Below, piece after piece: positions 1-7,376 of a stretch of 23,830 nucleotides of DNA (positions within the stretch are counted from its first letter, which is position 1; each line of letters starts with the position of its first letter). Under the pieces are notes generated by a model. The model saw only the letters and a list, made by a program, of their open reading frames with translations. It was not told the origin of the DNA and made no database searches. The DNA comes from Chloroflexota bacterium (GTDB taxonomy: Bacteria > Chloroflexota > Anaerolineae > B4-G1): positions 1 to 23,830 of the forward strand of contig JAAEPW010001114.1 of assembly GCA_024232355.1 (NCBI GenBank), read 5' to 3'. Made by a program: the position numbers and the translations under genes.

Positions 1-896
1 ACCAGGCAGTTCCCGTACTCTTGCTCGTTGTAAATGTTGGGGTGCTCACCGACGGTCTCGGCTTCGGTACATCCTCCTGGGTCGGCATGCCACTGACCGC
101 TGCCGGACACGTGCGCCTCGCCCGACCAGTTGACGCCGTCAGACGAGGTGCGCATGTACGAACCCGCTCCCCACTCGTAGACGATGTAGGCCCGGTCAAC
201 GTCGAAAAAGACGCGCGGGTACTGCTGCTGGTTGGGGTGGTCGGCGGTGCACGGGCAGGTGGTGCAGGGGAAGAGGCAGCGCGGATCCTCCAGGCCAAAG
301 GTCAGACCGCCGTCGTGGCTCTTCCACAGCGTGACACAGCCAGGGAATGGAGCGGGGTCGCCGCAGCGGTCCACCACGCCCGCTGACTGGTGGCTGGCGT
401 GCAGGTAGGACCAAAACTCTGTCCCGCCCCGGTAAACGGTGTCCGACTCGCCCACGGGCAGCCCCACGTCGAAGGATTCCATCACCCACTCGGCGGACCC
501 GGCCCAAAAGTGGTCCAGTGTGGCGAACGTCCGACCGGGTGGAGGGGCCGGGGAAAAGGCGGGTTGGGGTACGGGTGTCGGAGGGACAGGTGTGGGCGTG
601 TCGGTAGGAGGCGGTGTGGGAGACGGCGGCGGAAGTGTAGGTGTATCGGTAGGCGTAGGTATGGGAGTCTCGGTGGGTGTCGGTGGCGGTGTGTCGGTGG
701 GGATGGATGTCACTGTCGGGGTGGGAGTGTCCGTCGGAGGCGGTGGGGGCGAGGGCGTTGGCGACGGCAGTTGAGTTGAAGTAGGCGTCAACGTAGGAAC
801 AAGGGTGTAGACGGGTGTAGGCAATGGCGCACAGCTCGTGATGGCGAGCAGAGCACAGAACAGAATGATTATTGCGCGGAGATTAGACACGGTCAT
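1..896 (-). CDS. Secreted lipoprotein with Thr/Pro linker and Asp-box (BNR, sialidase-like) motifs, 3' truncated by window
   Basis: The minus strand is open from an ATG at 896 to the left edge, giving 298 residues without a stop. The N-terminus is a lipoprotein signal peptide with a hydrophobic core and lipobox ITSC (Cys22). A low-complexity Thr/Pro linker follows at about residues 24-120. The visible globular part carries two Asp-box motifs, SHDGGLTF (192-199) and SSDGVNW (250-256), which mark sialidase/BNR-type beta-propeller blades, and many cysteines. It is probably anchored outside the membrane as a glycan-binding or surface protein; the ligand and activity are unknown. The start overlaps the end of the upstream DUF4013 gene by 14 bases, so the two are probably co-translated. 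A GTG at 890 in the same frame is an alternative start. Plus-strand Gly/Val-rich ORFs here are the complement of the Pro/Thr linker. Confidence 0.8.
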   Translation of the reverse strand, partial: MTVSNLRAIIILFCALLAITSCAPLPTPVYTLVPTLTPTSTQLPSPTPSPPPPPTDTPTPTVTSIPTDTPPPTPTETPIPTPTDTPTLPPPSPTPPPTDTPTPVPPTPVPQPAFSPAPPPGRTFATLDHFWAGSAEWVMESFDVGLPVGESDTVYRGGTEFWSYLHASHQSAGVVDRCGDPAPFPGCVTLWKSHDGGLTFGLEDPRCLFPCTTCPCTADHPNQQQYPRVFFDVDRAYIVYEWGAGSYMRTSSDGVNWSGEAHVSGSGQWHADPGGCTEAETVGEHPNIYNEQEYGNCL

Positions 897-1650
897 CAAC
901 CTCGGAATCTTGATCAGATAAATTTGCAACGCCGTCGCGATAGGTACAGGCAAAGAGCGCGCTGGAAACAAGCATCACATACGCAGTCAGTATGCTGAAC
1001 ACAAACGGCACCAGACAGCACAATATGATGGTGAGATACAAGAACTGGGCCACAAAAGTCGTCGCAAACCACACGCCCATCATGATCACATAGGAAAGTA
1101 TAAAACCCGGAAGATTGGCTCGCAAGATCGGCCACCATTCCCCCACTCGGAAAGCGGCGGAAAAATCGTCCTTGGCTGCTACGTGTATCATTGCCACCGG
1201 GGCTATGATACCTGTCACGAGACCAATGAACATCGCCATCCCCATGATCCCCATTCCGCCCATCATACCCGCAACGAACACCCACTCTCCAATACGCGAT
1301 TCCACCAATTCAATGACAAGAACAGGAGCCATCATCAACGTGTACCCACCGGCGAGCAACACGAGGCTGGGAAGCGAGTAGACAAATCCCACGCCAAACA
1401 ACTTGATTCCCTTGACGAACAGGTCGTTCCAATCATCCCATTCGGGCAAGTATGGCTCACCGTCTTCTCGTACGATGCGCCGGATGATCCGCTCACAGTA
1501 CCCGGTCAAGAAAATCATGGGGACCAAGATAGGAATGACCATGCCGACCAACGCGAGCAAAGACGCTATGAGCAGCTTTTGTTTCCAATCCGCATCTTTG
1601 AACGGGTACGTGAACAAATGCTGAATTCCTTCAACTGTTGATGTGGTCAT
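883..1650 (-). CDS. DUF4013 family multi-pass membrane protein
   Basis: This 255-residue integral membrane protein resembles the DUF4013 family. It has a short N-terminal segment rich in aromatic and charged residues ([13 protein letters not shown]) before the first membrane span, as is usual in that family. Hydrophobic stretches lie at about 25-50, 84-110, 124-155 and 178-230, enough for about six helices, and the tail is acidic. The start ATG has a strong ribosome binding site, AAGGAGG, 5 bases upstream. DUF4013 has no established biochemical role. It lies downstream of the tryptophanase gene, separated by a perfect 15 bp hairpin, and overlaps the following lipoprotein gene. The membrane assignment is firm; the family name is from recognition. 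Confidence 0.8.
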   Translation of the reverse strand: MTTSTVEGIQHLFTYPFKDADWKQKLLIASLLALVGMVIPILVPMIFLTGYCERIIRRIVREDGEPYLPEWDDWNDLFVKGIKLFGVGFVYSLPSLVLLAGGYTLMMAPVLVIELVESRIGEWVFVAGMMGGMGIMGMAMFIGLVTGIIAPVAMIHVAAKDDFSAAFRVGEWWPILRANLPGFILSYVIMMGVWFATTFVAQFLYLTIILCCLVPFVFSILTAYVMLVSSALFACTYRDGVANLSDQDSEVDDRV

Positions 1651-1724
1651 TAGATCCTCCTTTCAATATTAGTCGATCTAGCTCCGTATCATTTCTTTCT
1701 GCTGACGATGCCGTCGCGTACAAG

Positions 1725-1758
1725 AGACAGCGGAAGTCTCAGAAGACTTCCGCTGTCT
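1725..1758 (-). terminator. Perfect 15 bp inverted repeat after tryptophanase gene
   Basis: Arms AGACAGCGGAAGTCT (1725-1739) and its exact complement (1744-1758) enclose a 4-base loop. It starts 8 bases beyond the tryptophanase stop codon and 75 bases before the DUF4013 start. No T-run follows on either strand, so intrinsic termination is not certain. It could be a transcript-stabilising or attenuating hairpin. Confidence 0.6.
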
Positions 1759-1766
1759 GGACCGTA

Positions 1767-3143
1767 TTACAATGGTTCAAAGTGCGCCGTAAAGTGACGT
1801 AATAGCGGCGGTGTGTAGGTGTAGCGCATACCCCGAATATCGTCCCGCTTTTCATAGATTTCCTGGCAGACCTCGACCACGTAATCCAGGTGCGCTTGGG
1901 TGTAGACGCGGCGCGGGATCGCCATCCGCAGTAATTCTAGATCCGGGTAGATCATCTCGCCCGTGTCGGGGTCCTCGCGGGCAAAGGCCACGCTGCCGAT
2001 CTCTACCCCGCGGATGCCGCCCTCGGCGTAAAGCGCAGAGCCGAGCGCTTGTCCGGGGAGTTCGGGTTGGGGGATGTGGGGCAGAAAGCGTTTGACGTCC
2101 AGGTAGACGGCGTGCCCGCCGGGAGGCTCCAAGATAGGAATGCCGGATTCCGTCAGCCGGTCTGCCAGGTACTTGGTGTGGCCGATACGATAGGCCAAGT
2201 AGCGCTCGTCGATCCCTTCCCACAGGCCGCGGGCCAGGGCTTCCAGGTCTCGCCCGGCCAGGCCGCCGTAGGTGGGGAATCCCTCGCGCACGACCATCTC
2301 CTGGCACACCCGCCGGTGCAGGTCCTCGTCGTTCATCGCCAAAAAACCGCCAATGTTGACCAGCGCGTCCTTTTTGGCCGACATGGTGCAGCCATCGGCG
2401 TAGGAGAAAATCTCGCGGGCGATATCAATGATGGGCGTGTCGGCATAGGCCGGGTCGCGCAGTTTGATAAAATAGGCGTTCTCGGCGTAGCGGCAGGCGT
2501 CGAGGAAAAAGGGAATGTCGTATTTGTGCAGAATCTCGCCGGTGGCCCGAATATTGGGCATCGAGACCGGCTGGCCGCCGCCCGCGTTGTTTGTCACCGT
2601 CAGCATCCCCAGCGGGATGTTTTCCGGCCCCACCTTTTTGATGAACGCCTCCAGCTTTTCCAGGTCGATGTCTCCCTTGAAGGGAGCCTGGCTGGTGGGG
2701 TCGAGGCCCTCTTTGGCCAGGAGATTGACTGGATCGCCGCCCCGGACCATGACGTTGGCCTGGGTGGTGTCAAAGTGCATATTGTTGGGGACCGACTGGC
2801 CCGGACTGACCGTGCATGCAAAAAGCACGTTCTCAGCGGCCCGGCCCTGGTGGGTGGGCACAAAGTAACGAAAACCGGTGATCGCCTGGATCGCCTCCTC
2901 CAAGTTGAAGAAATTGCGACAGCCAGCGTAACTCTCGTCACCGGCCATGATTCCGGACCACTGATTATCCGACATTGCCGACGTGCCCGAATCGGTCATA
3001 AAATCGATATAGACGTCCTCGGCTCGCACGGCAAAGAGATTGTAGTTGGCCTCTTTCAGAATCTCCTCCCGCTCGGCGCGAGTGGTCTCACGAATAGGCT
3101 CAACAACTTTGATTTTGAACGGTTCGACGGGGAATTTGGCCAT
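1767..3143 (-). CDS. tnaA: Tryptophanase (tryptophan indole-lyase), PLP-dependent beta-eliminating lyase
   Basis: This 458-residue fold-type I PLP enzyme matches the tryptophanase/tyrosine phenol-lyase family over its whole length. Tryptophanase splits tryptophan into indole, pyruvate and ammonia. The PLP lysine is in SAKKDA (Lys258); LTDSGT (50-54), PTHQGR (96-101), AGGGQPVS and FPTYGGLAGR are family blocks. Two positions separate the sister enzymes: HFDTTQ has the Asp found in tryptophanase where tyrosine phenol-lyase has Thr, and VEIGS is the tryptophanase signature where tyrosine phenol-lyase has an Arg (MERG). Other blocks (TMSAKKDALVNIGGFL) look more like tyrosine phenol-lyase. The start is the ATG preceded by AAGGAG; it matches the family N-terminus (KFPVEPFKIK). 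A longer reading frame upstream has no support. It appears monocistronic, with its own promoter region; no TnaC leader peptide was recognised. Confidence 0.9.
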   Translation of the reverse strand: MAKFPVEPFKIKVVEPIRETTRAEREEILKEANYNLFAVRAEDVYIDFMTDSGTSAMSDNQWSGIMAGDESYAGCRNFFNLEEAIQAITGFRYFVPTHQGRAAENVLFACTVSPGQSVPNNMHFDTTQANVMVRGGDPVNLLAKEGLDPTSQAPFKGDIDLEKLEAFIKKVGPENIPLGMLTVTNNAGGGQPVSMPNIRATGEILHKYDIPFFLDACRYAENAYFIKLRDPAYADTPIIDIAREIFSYADGCTMSAKKDALVNIGGFLAMNDEDLHRRVCQEMVVREGFPTYGGLAGRDLEALARGLWEGIDERYLAYRIGHTKYLADRLTESGIPILEPPGGHAVYLDVKRFLPHIPQPELPGQALGSALYAEGGIRGVEIGSVAFAREDPDTGEMIYPDLELLRMAIPRRVYTQAHLDYVVEVCQEIYEKRDDIRGMRYTYTPPLLRHFTAHFEPL

Positions 3144-3165
3144 GATTCGATGTTCTCCTTTTTTG

Positions 3166-3224
3166 ATTATATGGACTAGATGCTGGCTACAGGACTGTAG
3201 CACAGGCTACAAGATTGTAACACA
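3166..3224 (-). promoter_or_regulatory. Candidate tnaA promoter with tandem 20 bp dyads (operator or activator sites)
   Basis: Two 20 bp tandem units, 3185-3204 and 3205-3224, match at 17 of 20 positions, and each holds a dyad (CTACA-4-TGTAG; TACA-4-TGTA). A perfect TATAAT lies at 3171-3166 on the minus strand, but no good -35 box sits 16-18 bases upstream; that place is taken by the proximal dyad. This fits an activator-dependent promoter. A caution: a start about 7 bases after TATAAT would fall almost on the AAGGAG at 3160-3155, leaving a very short leader. Confidence 0.4.
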
Positions 3225-3575
3225 CTTTATTGCCGCGTGTCAATTGCCTTTTGTCATTTACTCGTTACAAACTTGATTGACTGACAAATCATTACTACTC
3301 GGGCTGCTGCAAAATTGGATGTTTTAGGCTCGCAGCCCTCGTCCCGAGGGCGGTTCTGGCGAGAGTGTCACATTTTGAGCAATTATTTGCCGCACAAGCC
3401 GTCCCCGGGACGGGGACTAGGAGCCTCGGTTGACCAGTAACTATAAATCTTTCTAGGATGCAGATGCGGGCAATTGTAGGTTTCACCAGATCATTCACTG
3501 AACCTGTCTGGAAAATCAAAGAATTTACGTTGATCTGTGTTCATCAGCGTCCTATCCCAGTCAGGGTTGTGTCAG
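3225..3575. other. Non-coding stretch between radical SAM gene and tnaA, with two GC hairpins
   Basis: No convincing gene lies here; a 74-codon minus-strand frame has no ribosome binding site or recognisable protein. Two compact palindromes stand out: GCCCTC-5-GAGGGC at 3335-3351 and GTCCCC-5-GGGGAC at 3401-3417. Neither is followed by a clear T-run. They resemble the short palindromic modules found in other gaps of this window. Confidence 0.5.
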
Positions 3576-4556
3576 TTAACCAGTTGCTGCTTGTACGGCC
3601 AACGTGCAACAGCTCTCGATGAACGAGGTGCGCAGCCCCAGCTCGTCGGCTAGACGCACGGTGGCGGGGTCAGGGTAGGCGACGCTGTTAACGCCCGCCA
3701 GCACGGACCGCCGTTCCATTTCGACTTTGGCTGGGCCGGATGGACGCGCGCAGCCCATCGTCAGGGGAGTAGTGGGGTGGAGCAGGCGAGCTACGGCGGC
3801 CAAGCGCCCGACGGCCTCAGGGTCCACCAGCGGTGCGTCTGCCATCGGCGTGCGAGATAGCGGGCGCAGCACGACGATCACGACGACCTCTGCTCCCGCC
3901 TGCTGAATCATCTCCAAGGCAGCCAGTTCGCCGCGCAGTTGACCATAGTAGAGGCCCGCGATAACGTGCGGGGCGACTGGCACCTCCAGTTCGCGCAGCA
4001 TCGCCAGCGTCTCGGCATAATCGTCGGGCGAACGGTCGAGGTGGAGCACCTCGCGGATGGTGGCCGCGTCGCCAATGACGTCAAAGAGTACCTGGTCAAC
4101 CCCGACTGCTTTCAGGCCCTCGGCCGTCTCCCGGTCCAACAGGCCGGTGTGCACGAGGACGCGCAATCCTAACCCTTTGAGTTGGGCGATGGCGGGCAGG
4201 TGAGCCTTGATCGGAACCGCGCCGTCGACATCGGCGCCGCCGCTGATGAGCACCCCCTCGCAGCCCTGCTCGATCAACTTGTGCCCCTGGGCCAGCAGCG
4301 CGTCGGGTGTGGGGGCGGGCCGCATCCCGGTCAAAAGCCGCCCCTTACAGTGCTCGCACATCAACTCGCAGTCGCGCCCGGTTAGGCTGATGCTGGCAAA
4401 GCGGTGCGGGGTGTTTTGATAATGTTCGGTATCGTAGCGCTTGGCTCCCGGCACGGCGAATGTGAGGTCGTCTGGGTGATGGGCGCGACGTGCTTCCCAG
4501 GCCGCGGATTGCAGTTCTTCCCAGGTTTGGTTAAAGAGAGTTTCGGATTTGTTCAT
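3576..4556 (-). CDS. Radical SAM protein, LipS1/LipS2-type lipoyl synthase component
   Basis: This 326-residue radical SAM protein has the cluster motif C-x3-C-x2-C (Cys63, Cys67, Cys70 in DCELMCEHC), a glycine-rich SAM-contact segment (LISGG), and conserved C-terminal blocks MGCARPSGPAK and AGVNSVAYP with a final ESCC. It resembles the biotin-synthase-like proteins now called LipS1/LipS2, which together insert two sulfurs into a protein-bound octanoyl group to make lipoyl. I infer this role from the second radical SAM gene 12 bases upstream and the lipoate ligase and LipT-like genes in the same region. I cannot tell which of the two is LipS1. The start is the ATG with GGAG 6 bases upstream; a TTG four codons earlier is less likely. 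It is the last gene of a tight run starting at the thioredoxin/CcdA gene. Confidence 0.75.
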   Translation of the reverse strand: MNKSETLFNQTWEELQSAAWEARRAHHPDDLTFAVPGAKRYDTEHYQNTPHRFASISLTGRDCELMCEHCKGRLLTGMRPAPTPDALLAQGHKLIEQGCEGVLISGGADVDGAVPIKAHLPAIAQLKGLGLRVLVHTGLLDRETAEGLKAVGVDQVLFDVIGDAATIREVLHLDRSPDDYAETLAMLRELEVPVAPHVIAGLYYGQLRGELAALEMIQQAGAEVVVIVVLRPLSRTPMADAPLVDPEAVGRLAAVARLLHPTTPLTMGCARPSGPAKVEMERRSVLAGVNSVAYPDPATVRLADELGLRTSFIESCCTLAVQAATG

Positions 4557-4568
4557 ACTTTTCTCCAA

Positions 4569-5609
4569 CTATGGGGCATTCTCCTGTGGACCATAATCCT
4601 TCAACTGGTAACGAACCAGCTCCACATCCTCCGGCTCGGGCAAAAAAGCATAGTTGCGGATCGGGCGACCGGGCCGCTCGTTGCCAAAGGGCCGATTGCA
4701 AGCCACCACGCCGTCGGGGCCGGAGCAGCCAGAGGTCATGAACGGTTCGCCGTACTGGATCAGTTCGTCGGTCCGGGTGCCAAAATCGACCACCTGTCCC
4801 GCGTTGTTGAATTCCATCTTTTCGCAACGACCGTGTCCCTTGTTGATGATATAGCGCGCCAGTTGCACCCGCCGGTACTGGCCATACGTGGGCTGCGGGT
4901 GATCGTCCATCGCTGTGCCGCCCTCGGGGAAGAAGGAAAAGAGATGCGTGTAGGCACCCATATCCTGGGCGCGTTGGATGGTGGCGATCATCTCTTGCTC
5001 TGTCTCGCCCAGCCCGGTGATGAGGTGTACGCCGACGTTGTCGTGGCCAAAGATGCGGGCCGATTCTTCCACCGTGGCCCAATAGTGCTCCCACTTGTGT
5101 GGCCCGCCGACCTCTTTGCCCCGGTAGCGCTCGAAAAGCTCGGGCGTGGCGGCATCTATGGCGACGCCGATCATGTCGGCCCCCGCTTTCTTGATTTCGG
5201 CCAAGCGAGATAGATCGTGGATGAGGGTCGGAGCGATCAGGGCCGAGATCGGACGGTCGGATTCTGTGTGAAAGCGGTGGATGATGGTGTTCATATCGTC
5301 AAAAGCTTGGCGATGGGTGATCATCCCCACACAGACGCGCTTGAGCCGGCGTCCCTCCCGATTCAGCCGGGTGATAATGTCGTCCACGGCGTAGGTGGGC
5401 CAGTCCACGCGGATAAAGGTGCGCTTTTCCGAGTTCACCTGGCGCTGCCGGCTGAGGCCGCAGAACCCGCAACTGCCCACGCAGCCGTCGGGATAGGTCA
5501 CAAGCAGGTTCAGGCCGGTCAGATAAGAGTTTCGGCGGAACATGGCTCCCCGGTATCCTAGGGCCATCGCTGCCGCCAAACTGGTTTGTACATGTTCTGG
5601 ACTTTGCAT
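4569..5609 (-). CDS. Radical SAM protein, LipS1/LipS2-type lipoyl synthase component (second of pair)
   Basis: This 346-residue protein has the radical SAM motif C-x3-C-x2-C (Cys43, Cys47, Cys50 in GCVGSCGFC), a central barrel-like region (VGVHLITGLGETEQE), and a C-terminal pair of cysteines (Cys295, Cys304) in TSGCSG...ACNRPFGN, which may ligand an auxiliary cluster. With its neighbour it fits the two-protein lipoyl synthase (LipS1+LipS2) that replaces LipA in many archaea and some bacteria; both partners are radical SAM enzymes consuming SAM and a sacrificial iron-sulfur cluster. The start is the ATG after AAGGAG with 6-base spacing. The reading frame extends far upstream, but that part overlaps the acetyltransferase-like gene in another frame and is not coding. 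The downstream radical SAM gene begins 12 bases after its stop. The radical SAM assignment is firm; the LipS role is inference from context. Confidence 0.75.
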   Translation of the reverse strand: MQSPEHVQTSLAAAMALGYRGAMFRRNSYLTGLNLLVTYPDGCVGSCGFCGLSRQRQVNSEKRTFIRVDWPTYAVDDIITRLNREGRRLKRVCVGMITHRQAFDDMNTIIHRFHTESDRPISALIAPTLIHDLSRLAEIKKAGADMIGVAIDAATPELFERYRGKEVGGPHKWEHYWATVEESARIFGHDNVGVHLITGLGETEQEMIATIQRAQDMGAYTHLFSFFPEGGTAMDDHPQPTYGQYRRVQLARYIINKGHGRCEKMEFNNAGQVVDFGTRTDELIQYGEPFMTSGCSGPDGVVACNRPFGNERPGRPIRNYAFLPEPEDVELVRYQLKDYGPQENAP

Positions 5610-5632
5610 AATTTGCTCCTTGCTTTTCAGTT

Positions 5633-6481
5633 TTACTGGGATGTTTCCCAAGATGTTGTTACTGTCAGTGCAGCGTGCACTGTGTCCACGTCCATACCAA
5701 AATGCTCGCCCACGGTTTTGGCCACGTGCCCATCCAAGAGATGCTCCGTTCGTTCTCCCTCCCAAAAAGATTCGATGCACAGCGGCGTCTCGGAAGAACA
5801 AAAGCGCCAAGCCCGGTCGTTCACAACCTTGCAAATGATGATGCGATCCAAAAAGTGGCCGTTCGAGCCATAGTCGGCCGTTGTCGCGGCGCGATAGGCG
5901 TCGTCGGATATGGGCGTGTCGATCAACGTATAGCAGTTGGGCTTGGGGTGTTTGGTGCGCTCGACCTGGCACACACCCTCTCCATCGGGGCGCACGGTGT
6001 AGGTGTGGAACGCGCTGTCCCGCTGGGTCGGGGCGGATGGGTCGATGCGCAACGGGATGTAGAGGGGGATTCCGCCATCGACCAGCCAGCGTTCGCCGTC
6101 AATGTGCAGCACGATGGCCGCGTGGCACCCGATCTTTTCGCCCATATTGTTGATGGTCAAATAGCCCTCATAGCCCAGTGAGCGCAGCAAGCTGAACAGG
6201 GCATAGTTACTCTCGAAACAGGTACCCCCGCCGCCGTGCGTCATCGCGTCGGCCCAGAACTCGTCGGGCCAGCGCGGGCAGTCGGCTGTGTGGGGCGTGC
6301 GGGCGCGTTTGGCGATGCGAAAGGCGCTCTCCCACGGCACGGTGCGGGTGTAGGCTGTGACAATGGTTTCGATGAGATCGAGGGTCGGAGACGCTGCGAG
6401 CACGCCCAGATAGGATAATGCGGCGCGCGTCAGTTCGGGCGACAGAGGGGCAGTGATGGTTTTCTTCAATGCGTCTGACAT
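5633..6481 (-). CDS. Arylamine N-acetyltransferase (NAT)-fold protein
   Basis: This 282-residue protein carries the Cys-His-Asp triad of the NAT superfamily: Cys88 in GGGGTCFESN, His120 in GCHAAIVL, Asp135 in WLVDGGIP. NAT enzymes move acyl groups from acyl-CoA to amines through the cysteine; some family members act in biosynthesis with carrier-bound acyl chains. Its length fits a NAT core. It overlaps the upstream NfnA-like gene by 16 bases and lies 23 bases before the first LipS-like gene, so it is part of the same transcript. A role in acyl or lipoyl handling is possible, but only from location. The start at MSDALKK is chosen because residues before it read as out-of-frame Arg/Gly-rich sequence overlapping the upstream gene. 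The ribosome binding site is weak, suggesting translational coupling. Confidence 0.75.
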   Translation of the reverse strand: MSDALKKTITAPLSPELTRAALSYLGVLAASPTLDLIETIVTAYTRTVPWESAFRIAKRARTPHTADCPRWPDEFWADAMTHGGGGTCFESNYALFSLLRSLGYEGYLTINNMGEKIGCHAAIVLHIDGERWLVDGGIPLYIPLRIDPSAPTQRDSAFHTYTVRPDGEGVCQVERTKHPKPNCYTLIDTPISDDAYRAATTADYGSNGHFLDRIIICKVVNDRAWRFCSSETPLCIESFWEGERTEHLLDGHVAKTVGEHFGMDVDTVHAALTVTTSWETSQ

Positions 6482-7302
6482 TTCTGCTTCCACCGTTCCA
6501 CGGCTTGTCCCTCTTCCTTCAAATACATCTGCTGGCGAGACATTGCCAGGTCCCAATCCACTTGGTGTCCGTCGAATTCTGGGCCATCCACGCACGCAAA
6601 GCGGGTCTCGCCGCCCACCTGCACGCGACAGGCCCCGCACATCCCCGTGCCATCGATCATGATCGAGTTGAGGTTGACAGTAGTGGGCACGCCGAACGGC
6701 TGGCTGGCGAGAGCGCAGAATTTCATCATGATCGCCGGGCCGACGGCCCAGATATGGTCGATGGGGTGTTCCGCTTCCAGCAACTCTTTCATCGGAGCGG
6801 TGACCAGGTCCTCGCGTCCATAGGAGCCGTCGTTGGTGCAGACGATCAACTCGTCGCTGACGGCTCGCATTTTATCCTCCCAAAAGAGCAGGTCCTTGTT
6901 CCGCACGCCGATGATCGAGAGCACCGTATTGCCCGCCTCCTTTAGCGCGCGGGCGATGGGATAGATGGGCGCGATGGCAAAGCCTCCCCCCACGCAGATC
7001 ACCGTGCCATAGCGTTCGATCTCGCTGGGGATGCCCAGGGGGCCCGTAAAGCTGGCAAAGCGGTCGCCCACCTGCATCTCGCCCATCTCCATCGTCGTCT
7101 TGCCCACCTCTTGCACCACGAGGGTGATGGTCCCGCGCTCCCGATCGTAATCGGCCACCGTCAACGGGATGCGCTCGCCCTTTTCGTGGAGGCGGACGAT
7201 GATGAATTGGCCGGGACGGGCCTTGCGCGCCACGGCGGGGGCCTGCACCTCGAACAGTTTGGTGACGGGAGTCAGATTTTCTTTGGCTATTATGTGAAAC
7301 AT
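6466..7302 (-). CDS. NfnA/SudB-like ferredoxin:NAD(P) oxidoreductase FAD/[2Fe-2S] subunit
   Basis: This protein has the ferredoxin-reductase fold: FAD-binding domain (RIPLTVADYDRERG), NAD-binding domain (CVGGGFAIAPIYPIARAL) and a C-terminal [2Fe-2S] segment DGTGMCGAC...FACVDGPEFDGH (Asp217, Cys222, Cys225, Cys237). This matches the small subunit of NADH-dependent ferredoxin:NADP oxidoreductase (NfnA) and sulfide dehydrogenase SudB, 278 residues and full length. Its usual partner NfnB/SudA is not in the window, so it may serve another flavoprotein or supply electrons to the radical SAM genes downstream. The chosen start (MFHIIAKENL) agrees with the family N-terminus. In-frame ATGs at 7380 (overlapping the upstream stop as ATGA) and 7371 would add 26 or 23 residues and may be used, since they have AAGGA upstream. 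Confidence 0.85.
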   Translation of the reverse strand: MFHIIAKENLTPVTKLFEVQAPAVARKARPGQFIIVRLHEKGERIPLTVADYDRERGTITLVVQEVGKTTMEMGEMQVGDRFASFTGPLGIPSEIERYGTVICVGGGFAIAPIYPIARALKEAGNTVLSIIGVRNKDLLFWEDKMRAVSDELIVCTNDGSYGREDLVTAPMKELLEAEHPIDHIWAVGPAIMMKFCALASQPFGVPTTVNLNSIMIDGTGMCGACRVQVGGETRFACVDGPEFDGHQVDWDLAMSRQQMYLKEEGQAVERWKQKCQTH

Positions 7303-7376
7303 GTTGTGGGTGCTCTCCAACGGATGGCAACGGTCAGTTTTTGCGGGATTGAGAGTCAGCTTGAATTCCATATAGG

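Noticed and set aside
439..774. Gly/Val-rich plus-strand frame that looks like a repeat protein
   Set aside because: It is the complement of the Thr/Pro linker of the lipoprotein on the minus strand, which has a signal peptide and Asp-box motifs.
2049..3179. Plus-strand open frame of 376 codons across tnaA
   Set aside because: Antisense to a full-length tryptophanase gene, with no family similarity.
3295..3519. 74-codon minus-strand frame between the radical SAM gene and tnaA
   Set aside because: No ribosome binding site, no similarity to a known family, and it spans two palindromes.
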